A stretch of 10,653 bases of DNA from NCBI GenBank assembly GCA_005223375.1, contig RXOD01006338.1, positions 1 to 10,653 on the forward strand. The letters are read 5' to 3'. The notes beneath the pieces were generated by a model. It did not search any database, was not told the origin of the DNA, and saw nothing but the letters and a program-made list of their open reading frames with translations. This stretch comes from Amoebophrya sp. AT5.2. Lineage: Eukaryota; Sar; Dinophyceae; Syndiniales; Amoebophryaceae. This document shows positions 1 to 6,432 of this stretch, piece by piece (position 1 is the first letter of the stretch; every line of letters begins with the position of its first letter). The translations under genes and the position numbers were made by a program.

Positions 1-75
1 GCCCCTGCTGCTACCACTCCTGCCGCTCCCGCCGCTGCTGCTACCACTCCTGCCGCTGCCGCTACTGCTGCATAG
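1..75 (+). CDS. C-terminal Ala/Pro/Thr-rich tail of a gene entering from the left
   Basis: Frame 1 is open from the window edge to a TAG at 73-75 and encodes about 24 residues made only of Ala, Pro and Thr. The DNA is a 30-bp tandem repeat (7-36 and 37-66), giving the ten-residue units AATTPAAPAA and AATTPAAAAT. A tail like this is usually disordered. The body of the protein is outside the window, so no function can be assigned. The opposite strand is also partly open here (Ser/Gly-rich), so the strand choice rests on the in-frame stop and on all other genes being on +. It could equally be non-coding triplet-rich DNA. Confidence 0.4.
   Translation, partial: APAATTPAAPAAAATTPAAAATAA
7..66 (+). 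repeat. 30-bp tandem repeat, two copies
   Basis: Units 7-36 and 37-66 share the core GCTGCTACCACTCCTGCCGCT minus its last base (20 bases identical) and diverge only near their ends. The repeat may extend left of the window. Confidence 0.75.
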
Positions 76-858
76 AAAAGTAGCTGCTCATCCCAGAACC
101 GCAACCGTCGATGGAGTCGATGCTTTTGCTTTCCGATTCGATAAGCTCATATGACAAAAGGTTATTTTTTGCCGATAGAAATAGATTACGACCTATTCCA
201 AGAAGTACAGCTACAGCTGAAGTCTGGCGGAACCGAGAAATGAAGAACATGAACCGAAGTATCGCGCGTTTTAAAAGTATGACCAATCGATGAACCGGAA
301 CACGAACAACCAGAAGGCAGGACCGTCAGCGGCAACATGGTGTTCCTCAGGTCGTGAAAGGGATCAAATTTCAGGCAAGAGGACGTAAAAATTTGGAAAA
401 AAGCACCTGTAATCCTCGTCAGGCACAGCGAACCGACACCGCTGCTTTTTTTGCCTATGCAGCCAGGAGGTCCGCCGGTTCTTTAGACGACTCGATGGAT
501 CATAGTACGCCATACGAACACTTCTGACCAATCAAGTTAGCGACTCTTTCCAAGAAAGATTTGCCTTCGATTCGTGTCGGTTCTCGCAGCTCTATGACGG
601 CAGCTACACATGGTACGTCCCTGACTTCAGCGTCTCACGAGGGCTGCTCGTTGCTCCGATGAGTTTCAACCTCTAGTACGTGAGCGGTTCCATCGCGCCG
701 ATCGCGGTCGCGACTCTCGATTCTTCGCGTCTGGGTCGATTGTTCGAGGACCGGGTACTATCTGGGCTCGCGACGATCGGGCCTTTGGTCTCGATCAGTC
801 GAATCGGATCCCTCGAATCGCCGACTTCTTTTCCTTTCTGGCAGGAACGACATCAAAG
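76..858. other. Intergenic region upstream of the E2 gene
   Basis: There is no convincing gene in these 783 bases. The first half has mixed composition. The second half (about 705-830) is dense in TCGA/CGAT words: CTCGATTCTTCG and GTCGATTGTTCG are near copies at about 716-747, and TCGAATCG occurs twice between 797 and 823. This looks like a decayed simple repeat. A 60-codon open frame at 680-862 begins with GTG and has no features of a protein. The region presumably contains the promoter and 5' leader of the E2 gene, but I see no clear TATA box. Confidence 0.6.
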
Positions 859-1415
859 ATGACGACCGTGGCCCGGCGGCGGCTGGTGCGTGATCTGAAG
901 AAGCTGCAGGACGACCCGGTTGCCGGCATTTCCGCGGCGCCCCTGATCCCCAGCGACATTTTCCACTGGGGCGCGGTCATCTTCGGGCCGGAGGAGACGC
1001 CGTGGGAGGGCGGTGCCTTCCGGCTAAGCGTCAGCTTCACGGAGGAGTTCCCGAACAAGCCGCCGGGGGTGGTCTTCGAGACGAAGATGTTCCACCCAAA
1101 CGTGTACGCGAACGGGGAAATCTGCCTGGACATCCTTTCGAACCAGTGGTCGCCCGTGTACGATATGTGTACGACATCGCGGCGATCCTCACTTCCATCC
1201 AGAGCCTGCTCACGGAGGGGTCTTGTTTGGTCTTGTATTTGACTGGTATTGCGCTCGTATTTCACTCGTATTCGACTTGTAAGTATTTTACTCGTATCGT
1301 TCGGGCAGCTGTGTTGTATCTCGTAGGCGATGAAACTGCAGGGATAAAGAAGCGGCTGCTGGCTTCTCTTCGGGGGTTTCAGCTTCAAGCAGTCCCCGCG
1401 TTTTGTCGGTGCTGA
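859..1415 (+). CDS. RAD6: RAD6/UBC2-like ubiquitin-conjugating enzyme E2, reading frame interrupted
   Basis: This is an E2 that carries ubiquitin as a thioester and, with a RING E3, passes it to substrates (in the RAD6 family: histone H2B, PCNA and N-degron substrates). The ATG at 859 is secure because the first residues ([20 protein letters not shown]) match the RAD6 N-terminus. Seen in order: [17 protein letters not shown], the HPN motif (79-81), catalytic Cys89 in ICLDIL (codon 1123-1125) and WSPVYD (97-102). The frame then breaks: an 11-bp tandem duplication (1156-1177) moves the homologous [14 protein letters not shown] segment into frame 3. That frame stays open to TGA at 1413-1415. If 11 bases are skipped, the product is about 181 residues, against about 150 in the family. 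The usual NPxSPAN segment is not visible. A weak AAxLY...KKR match at about 1308-1358 might be a degenerate helix. It could be a decayed paralogue, a gene with an unusual junction, or an assembly error. Confidence 0.8.
1156..1177 (+). repeat. 11-bp tandem duplication breaking the E2 frame
   Basis: GTGTACGATAT (1156-1166) is followed directly by GTGTACGACAT (1167-1177), with one T/C difference. The first copy encodes V-Y-D of WSPVYD. The second encodes the same residues followed by the conserved Ile, but two frames away. Removing either copy restores continuous E2 homology. Confidence 0.9.
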
Positions 1416-1471
1416 GTTTGGATGTCGGGTCTTGGTGTATTTTACTTGTATTTTGTCTCGTATTTCATCAC
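1221..1471 (+). repeat. Degenerate 11-13 bp T-rich repeats in two blocks
   Basis: Words of the form YTYGTATTTNAC recur in 1221-1299 (for example TCTTGTATTTGAC, CTCGTATTTCAC, TCGTATTCGAC, TCGTATCG) and again in 1431-1471 (GTGTATTTTAC, TTGTATTTTGTC, TCGTATTTCATC). The two blocks flank a non-repetitive core at about 1300-1430, so the stretch has similar ends in direct orientation. Its T-rich composition differs sharply from the GC-rich coding DNA on both sides. Confidence 0.7.
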
Positions 1472-1480
1472 ATAGACTAG
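1230..1480 (+). other. Candidate intron between the E2 core and a downstream open frame
   Basis: A GT at 1230 in phase 0 of the frame-3 E2 segment and an AG at 1479-1480 (GACTAG) bracket the T-rich repeat region. Removing it would join the E2 segment ending LLTEG-SCL to the open frame starting at 1481, also in phase 0. The donor context (GGTCTT) is poor, and other GTs (1225, 1235) are possible. The composition favours an intron, but frame 3 itself is open to 1415, so an unspliced reading is also possible. Confidence 0.35.
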
Positions 1481-2410
1481 AACGCCCTGCAGGAGATCGG
1501 AAGCAAAACCGGAAATGGGTTCTTTCTTCCTTTAACGGGACAGCCGACGCAGGTCGCGCCGGCGCGGTGGGCCAGTGCAGCTGCGACCTCATCCTCGTCA
1601 TCTGCTGCAAGTTCAGCGTCGTCCTCATCTGCAGCGAGCTCCTCCTTTCTAGACGCGGCGGACGACGAGCAGGACTTCCTTGCGGGAACAGGAGCTGCAT
1701 CAGAAGGACCACCACTTCCTTCAGCGCCGTCGACGAGTGTCGCTGAAGGAGATGGTACTGACCGAGTCCTCCGAGATGTTGGCACTGTGAGGCCCCCCGC
1801 CGCATCTTCACGAAAACATCACGACGACCCGGAGTGCTCGTGTCCCGAGCCATCTGTTCCCCGTCCAGACTCCGCAACTCCAGCAGATCAGGACCCCTCT
1901 GCTCTGCTGGAAATGCGGAGTTTGGGCGGGCCGCGCGGGTGTTGCGAGTGCTCGGGCGGCTGTGAGCCGCCGCCGCCCTCGGACGCGAGCGGTTTGTTGC
2001 TGGGGGTCGGAGGGTTGGCCGCTGCGGCGGCGGGGAAACACTCCTACGACAAAGGCGGACTCAACTGGCTGCTCCCCAAAAGCATGCAGAAGAAGGGAGG
2101 TGGAGCGGAAGCTGCGGGAGACGGCGGACATCTTCCACCGGGCCCGGGTGTCACACCCGCGGGAATGCTCCCACCCGCGGGAATGCTCCCGCCCGCAGGT
2201 GTACATGCTCCCGCTGCAATGGCGATTCCGCCCCCACCGTCCCCACCGGCGACGGTGCGGGGACGCCACTCCTCGGCGGCGTCGTCGTTTGCAGAGAATG
2301 CACACGACAGGGAACCCAGAGGAGCAGACGACAGTGAACCCGGAGCAGAGCAGGGGCGAGCCGAGGGCCGCGAAGTGAGAACTCCGGAGGAAGGGGAAGC
2401 ACAAGCATAA
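1481..2410 (+). CDS. Low-complexity open frame, possible 3' exon of the E2 gene or separate gene
   Basis: Frame 2 is open for 309 codons, from just after an AG at 1480 to TAA at 2408-2410. The product begins NALQEIGSKTGNGFFLPLTG and continues with a Ser/Ala-rich stretch, an acidic patch (FLDAADDEQDFL), a Cys-rich patch (RGCCECSGGCEPP), KHSYDKGGLNWLLPKSMQKK, PAGMLP repeats and an acidic C-terminus. I recognise no domain. The residue bias resembles the inserts in the NAR1 protein downstream, which supports its being coding. There is no ATG near the beginning, so it would be an exon joined to an upstream one, perhaps the E2 core as a long disordered tail. Open antisense frames overlap it and the strand is not certain. 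Confidence 0.4.
   Translation, partial: NALQEIGSKTGNGFFLPLTGQPTQVAPARWASAAATSSSSSAASSASSSSAASSSFLDAADDEQDFLAGTGAASEGPPLPSAPSTSVAEGDGTDRVLRDVGTVRPPAASSRKHHDDPECSCPEPSVPRPDSATPADQDPSALLEMRSLGGPRGCCECSGGCEPPPPSDASGLLLGVGGLAAAAAGKHSYDKGGLNWLLPKSMQKKGGGAEAAGDGGHLPPGPGVTPAGMLPPAGMLPPAGVHAPAAMAIPPPPSPPATVRGRHSSAASSFAENAHDREPRGADDSEPGAEQGRAEGREVRTPEEGEAQA
2155..2190 (+). repeat. 18-bp tandem repeat (PAGMLP units)
   Basis: ACCCGCGGGAATGCTCCC occurs at 2155-2172 and 2173-2190 with no difference, followed by a diverged partial copy. In frame 2 it encodes PAGMLP-PAGMLP-PAGVHA. A length of 18 bp keeps the frame, as expected if the region is translated. Confidence 0.85.
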
Positions 2411-3551
2411 AAAGAGCAGCTATTGCTATGTAGAAGAACCGATAGTGGTGTTAGTAGTACCAAAAACGAATGTAGCTATGAAAACCCAACAAGACGACTG
2501 GGGCGCTGAGGCGATGACGAGAGTGGAATCTTTGTGAGATGAAAAAGACGGACTCAGCTTCAGATGGTGGCGGATCTTGACCGGCTGTATTCATGTCACG
2601 TTCGACGGTGGGAGAGAGTCAGTGGCGCAAGCCACGAGGCTGAGGCAAGAAGACAACACCGACAAATTTTGATGAAATTGCGTTGTACATTTTGGAGACA
2701 CGACTGTATTCATAGAAGATAAGTACCACTACTTAGCTAGTGGCAGTGGCACTGGCACCAGCTACGAGCTGCTAGATCAGCAGGCACACCATTGCCATTC
2801 ATGTTCATCAAGAGCCTTTACACTATTTGTTTGTTAGACAGATGCCGACGGCAGAACAACTACTTCTCATGATGCACACCGAGAAGACAACGACGTACGA
2901 GATTCAACATTTACATACAACACTTGTTTAAATCTAGATTGACTTTCACGATGAGGATGATTTCCAGATGAGCTTCCTGTACACTGTCACACGACACGTC
3001 CAGTAGAATGACCCGCACTTTGTACACCTGTACCTTACGCGCTCACACGAGGACGAGCATTTTATTGGGAACCCTGTACAGTACTCGTGGTTCAGTTTAA
3101 GCATGATGATGATTCATTGAAAAAGGACTGGCCGCCCTGTGCTCTCACTGAGGAAGATTTCAGACTGAAACCTTCAGTGAACGGCGAAAGGGTACTACTA
3201 ACTAGAAGGAGACGGAGCAGGTGTTCCTGGCACGCCATCAAGCCAAATAACGGAGCGGGCGTCTTATGCGTACTACAAATCAATGCCGCTGATGCTGATC
3301 ATGAAGATCTCCCGTCGTGGATGTTCCACCCTGCTTTCCGGTGGACCGACCCAAACAACTTCCTCCAAATGACCACGGTATATAGGGCGCGCCGGCCCAG
3401 AGCCTTTCAAGCAGTATTCGCTTCTGATACATTATATCGATTTGCGATCAGCCAAGGCCAACGTTAAGTAACGCCGCACAAGTCAACAAACTTTATTAAG
3501 TAAGTAAAAAAAATAATCACAAACAACAACACAAACGAACCCCATCCAAAA
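2411..3551. other. Intergenic region between the E2 locus and the helical-repeat gene
   Basis: These 1,141 bases are lower in GC than the flanking genes and contain no gene I can support. There is a short GGCACTGGCACC-type simple repeat at about 2740-2762. A frame open from 3087 to 3467 starts with GTG rather than ATG, uses AT-ending codons unlike the real genes, and matches nothing I know. The last 70 bases before the next ATG are A-rich (for example 3497-3540), as expected for a 5' leader. Confidence 0.6.
3379..3385 (+). promoter_or_regulatory. TATA-like element upstream of the helical-repeat gene
   Basis: GGTATATAGGG followed by GC-rich DNA lies about 170 bases before the ATG at 3552. The spacing is compatible with a core promoter plus a leader, but a single TATATA in AT-rich intergenic DNA is weak evidence. 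Confidence 0.2.
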
Positions 3552-5690
3552 ATGAAGATGCTACACCCGCCATTGCAGCTTCGTTACGTTCGTAATCCGG
3601 CTCAAGGCTGCCGCCGGATGTCAAAATCCCTCGCGCCAGAGCTCGCGGTTTTTTCCACCAGTAGGTCTTTCGGGCAAGTCCGAGCCTTTGTGGCTGCTCC
3701 GATAGCAAGCAGCAGCGGCAGTCCGCCGAGTTCGTCCGCGACTGTTTGCCGCTTCCGCCCGCCGCCGACCCCGGGAACTGCGTCGACTTGTACTACAAGT
3801 GCAACGGCAACAAGTACTACAACTACAAGTGCGAATATGAAGTCGAAGATGACGAACTATTCGTACCCGAGCGGCCACCCAGAAACTTCGAGGCCGTGGT
3901 CTTCAGCGAAAGGAGTTCAGGCCGCCCGCGCGCTCGCGGGTGAGATCAAACAGAACCTCGAACGGGATTCGGAGTTCCTCTCCTTCGCGGCCCTGAAGTC
4001 CCCGACCACTTTCCCCCGCCTCATGGCGCGGGCTCGCGAGCTAGTGTTGAACCCACCTCCTGAGCAGGTGGAGCACGATGCGGCGCTGCTCGACGTGTAC
4101 TACTGGCTGTGCAAGTCGCTGGTGGCCTCCCCGACCCCGCTCGACCCGGACGTGATGCTCGCGTACTCGAAGGTGCTCGTGCGCGTCACCGAGCGCCTGC
4201 TCCATCCGGATCATGAACATCTTCAAACGGTAACGGACGGCGTTGTAAAAACAACTTCTACAAGCTGTACAGCCCCCGCGGCCTTGATGCCTCCGGTAAT
4301 ATTAACCGTGCACCGCGTGTTGCGCTGCTTTCTGCTCGCACACAACCAGCGGCGGCTGGAGATGGGCTTCCCCGAGGCGGTAAGCGGAAACACGTTAGCG
4401 CAACAGGCGTTCCGCAACGTTTCTGAGTTGATGGGGAGAAAGTCAAAGTGCTCGGCACTCACGCTGGACGCGCTTTCGGTTTTGTTGCCGTGCTTCACGT
4501 CGCGCCGCGCCGTGGAGAATGTGTACGAGGCGTACGGAGGATTGTTCGACAAAGTGGCGCGCGGCCGCCTGCTGCGCCAGCACCAGAAGATCTCGGACGA
4601 CGTCGCGTTGCAGAGGTGGGTGCCCTACATCCTGCACGCCTACGCGCAGATGCTCAAGGCAATTCGCCGGACAGATGTTGAGCAAACAGTAACCGCAAGC
4701 ACGCCGGTGCTTGGGCAGCAGCAGGCGTCGGATGAATGCCAGGACGATATTACCCCTACGACTACCTCCCTGAGTCCAATGAAGACGTCCGTGGAGCTGT
4801 ACGAAAACGTTTTCCGCAGTCTCCTAGTTTTAGTCCATTCCACAATTGACAGGATGGACTACGCGCACTTAGCGGTTTTGGCGCTGAGCGTCCGCCTGAG
4901 CAACGTTGTTGATTTGCCTTTTTGGGAAGGCATCGGGAAGGTGGTGCGGGCAAAGGCCAACGACCCCGGGGCCTTCCCAGCGCGCTCCCTGGGCACGCTG
5001 GCCACCGCGTTTTCCACATCACCAGCAACCGCGGCAACCGGTCAGCGGCGCACAACTTCTTGCACTTCTTCTCGCGGAGAAGGTTCTTCCTGTTCTTCTG
5101 CTCGCGCTGCCCAGGAGGGGGTGCTGCAAGAGCTGGTTTTGTTTCTGGAAAACGTGTTTTTCGAGCGGTTTTGCGAGCTGTCCTACCACGAAATAACCCA
5201 CCTGGCCGAGGCCATCCCCGTCGACCGCCACAAACGGCGGCTGCTGTGCGAGAAAATTCTGGATTCCTCCTACCTCTTTCCGCCGACCTACCTGGTGTCC
5301 TTGTTCCAAGCACTGAAAAGGTGGCCGGAACACCGGGAGCTCGGAGCTGCAGCCGGAGCAAGAACATTATGTTCGGGAGAGCAGGATCTGGAGGCCGCTG
5401 CAGGTTGTACTAGCCAGGGCCAGCACGTCACCGAGAGCTATTACCTAAAAGCCCGCAGCATGCTGGCGCGGCAGCTGAGTGTGAAATCGCGCTACTTCAA
5501 GACGCACGACATCGAGCGGATCCTGAAAAACTGCGCCGAGCTGGTGGTGGGAGGTTTGCACTTGAGCCTGCAGCGTGAGCTGATGCGCAGGGTCCGCGAT
5601 TTCACACCCGCTGAGGTGCGGAGATTCGCCGTGGCGCTCCGACAAAAACAACACTGCAAGGAGTGGTTCAGACCGGAAGACTTCGTCTAA
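3552..5690 (+). CDS. Large alpha-helical repeat protein, likely organellar (heptatricopeptide/FASTK-like)
   Basis: One uninterrupted 712-residue frame runs from ATG 3552 to TAA 5688-5690. The first ~45 residues are rich in Arg and Ser and poor in acids (RYVRNPAQGCRR, STSRSFGQVR), as in a mitochondrial or plastid targeting peptide. A Ser/Thr/Pro linker (about 46-115) follows. The rest is helical with spaced Leu/Ala/Phe patterns: about 120-350, 415-490 (LLVLVHSTIDRMDYAHLAV...FWEGIGKVV...LGTLATAF), 522-592 and 629-712 (ending DFTPAEVRRFAVALRQ). The motif of roughly one helix pair per 37 residues with L..L...F resembles heptatricopeptide/FASTK-type repeats, whose known members bind organellar RNA or act on mitoribosomes. 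I see no RAP domain at the C-terminus. A Ser/Arg-rich insert (about 490-520) interrupts the repeats. The family assignment rests on pattern only; a generic armadillo/HEAT-like fold is the alternative. Confidence 0.6.
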   Translation: MKMLHPPLQLRYVRNPAQGCRRMSKSLAPELAVFSTSRSFGQVRAFVAAPIASSSGSPPSSSATVCRFRPPPTPGTASTCTTSATATSTTTTSANMKSKMTNYSYPSGHPETSRPWSSAKGVQAARALAGEIKQNLERDSEFLSFAALKSPTTFPRLMARARELVLNPPPEQVEHDAALLDVYYWLCKSLVASPTPLDPDVMLAYSKVLVRVTERLLHPDHEHLQTVTDGVVKTTSTSCTAPAALMPPVILTVHRVLRCFLLAHNQRRLEMGFPEAVSGNTLAQQAFRNVSELMGRKSKCSALTLDALSVLLPCFTSRRAVENVYEAYGGLFDKVARGRLLRQHQKISDDVALQRWVPYILHAYAQMLKAIRRTDVEQTVTASTPVLGQQQASDECQDDITPTTTSLSPMKTSVELYENVFRSLLVLVHSTIDRMDYAHLAVLALSVRLSNVVDLPFWEGIGKVVRAKANDPGAFPARSLGTLATAFSTSPATAATGQRRTTSCTSSRGEGSSCSSARAAQEGVLQELVLFLENVFFERFCELSYHEITHLAEAIPVDRHKRRLLCEKILDSSYLFPPTYLVSLFQALKRWPEHRELGAAAGARTLCSGEQDLEAAAGCTSQGQHVTESYYLKARSMLARQLSVKSRYFKTHDIERILKNCAELVVGGLHLSLQRELMRRVRDFTPAEVRRFAVALRQKQHCKEWFRPEDFV
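3786..3800 (+). repeat. Short perfect inverted repeat in a Thr/Ser-rich coding stretch
   Basis: ACTTGTA-C-TACAAGT forms a 7-bp perfect dyad, inside a run of ACAAGTRC words (3794-3832) that encodes the Thr/Ser linker of the helical-repeat protein. It probably reflects simple-sequence DNA rather than a site. Confidence 0.5.
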
Positions 5691-5863
5691 TCGATGTCCG
5701 ATGGATGGGGAAGATGCTTGGGACTTGTCGTGGAAAAATGCTGCAAAAGCAAATGCATTGTGCTGTGTATATTCGGTAGTCAAAGTACAGGCCGCGGCAG
5801 GGGCGGACGTTCTTTATTTCACGCCAAATAAACTCGCAGATAGATCTTGTTCTGACTGCTCAG

Positions 5864-6064
5864 ATGGTGGCGATGAAATTTTTGGTGTTGCTGTTGCATT
5901 CCTTGGTGTCGGTTATGAATCCATGCATCGCTTGGTTCCCTAATGAAGCAGATCAATCATTCTGTCGGTTCTGTACTTGTCTGTGTCACAATCACTCAGA
6001 CCGTGGTGATGGTCCCGACTGGAAGCGCTGTCGCAGCACTGTAACCCGTATCCCCACCTTGTAG
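5864..6064 (+). CDS. Possible small secreted Cys-containing peptide (66 residues)
   Basis: ATG at 5864 (or 5873) opens a frame whose start, MKFLVLLLHSLVSV, has the basic-then-hydrophobic form of a signal peptide. The remainder has six cysteines, including a cluster (FCRFCTCLC). I recognise no family. It lies where the 3' UTR of the upstream gene is expected, and a frame of this length easily arises by chance, so it is a weak candidate only. Confidence 0.15.
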   Translation: MVAMKFLVLLLHSLVSVMNPCIAWFPNEADQSFCRFCTCLCHNHSDRGDGPDWKRCRSTVTRIPTL

Positions 6065-6187
6065 TACTGCGCTACTACATTCATAGTGTACGTCCATGCC
6101 CCCTTCCCTGTCTAAGTCAGCCGCTCGGAATTCTTATGTATGAATGAGAAGTAGATTCAGTCGCTGAAAAAAGTGTTTTGTTGGGAG

Positions 6188-6216
6188 GTAAATACTTACC
6201 TACTTCCTTCTTCTAG
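6188..6216 (+). other. Candidate 29-nt intron or trans-splice acceptor in the NAR1 leader
   Basis: GTAAATACTTAC is followed by CTACTTCCTTCTTCTAG. In 29 bases this gives a good donor (GTAAAT), an A-containing CTTAC-like branch site, a polypyrimidine tract and a TTCTAG acceptor. It sits 216 bases upstream of the NAR1 ATG, so it would lie in the 5' leader. The acceptor half alone could serve as a spliced-leader addition site if the organism trans-splices. Confidence 0.3.
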
Positions 6217-6331
6217 CAGCATATGCATACCTTTTCCGTGAGCTACAGTAAAGTACTCGTAGGCAGAACAACATCATCGATTAAGTGAGCATCAGCTGCA
6301 TGATCCTGATCATTCCCATCATTCATCGCTC

Positions 6332-6383
6332 CGCGCGACATCAGTCACCTAGTACGACAACCGTAGCTAGGTGATGTCGCGCG
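6332..6383 (+). repeat. 17-bp-stem inverted repeat just upstream of NAR1
   Basis: The left arm (6332-6352) and right arm (6367-6383) pair as 12 plus 5 base pairs, with a 4-base bulge (GTCA) on the left and a 14-base loop. The core of the stem is CGCGCGACATCA / TGATGTCGCGCG. It ends 49 bases before the ATG at 6433, so it would probably be transcribed in the leader. Confidence 0.8.
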
Positions 6384-6432
6384 AGGACAACGAAGCACGA
6401 CTCTCTGAATAATGTAGCGGTAGCCAGCAAGG

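Larger units (their letters stand above)
5691..6432. other. Intergenic region between the helical-repeat gene and NAR1
   Basis: These 742 bases contain an AATAAA (5827-5832), 137 bases past the stop, which might be a poly(A) signal. They also hold a small open frame (5864-6064), an intron-like 29-nt stretch (6188-6216) and a strong hairpin (6332-6383), each listed separately. An 80-codon frame opens at ATG 5701 and overlaps the 5864 frame; neither looks conserved. Confidence 0.6.

Noticed and set aside
680..862. 60-codon frame overlapping the E2 start
   Set aside because: It has a GTG start, lies in TCGA-rich repeat-like DNA and is in a different frame from the E2.
795..1877. 360-codon antisense open frame over the E2 region
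   Set aside because: It lies opposite a clearly homologous E2 exon and matches nothing; it is a GC-rich shadow frame.
3087..3467. 126-codon + frame
   Set aside because: It starts with GTG and its first in-frame ATG is far inside. Codon use is unlike the neighbouring genes and no motif is seen. It is a weak hypothetical at best.
4762..5367. 201-codon antisense frame in the helical-repeat gene
   Set aside because: It is Arg/Pro-rich, as expected of a shadow, and the + frame is longer and has helical patterning.
5701..5943. 80-codon frame beginning 11 bases after the helical-repeat gene, with a CSDGGDE stretch recalling an LDL-receptor A repeat
   Set aside because: The spaced cysteines and calcium-binding residues of that domain are absent; likely 3' UTR.
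6418..6432. CGGTAGCCA then GCAAG just before the NAR1 ATG, resembling parts of the dinoflagellate spliced leader
   Set aside because: Only short pieces match and the middle of the leader is missing; too little to claim a relict leader.
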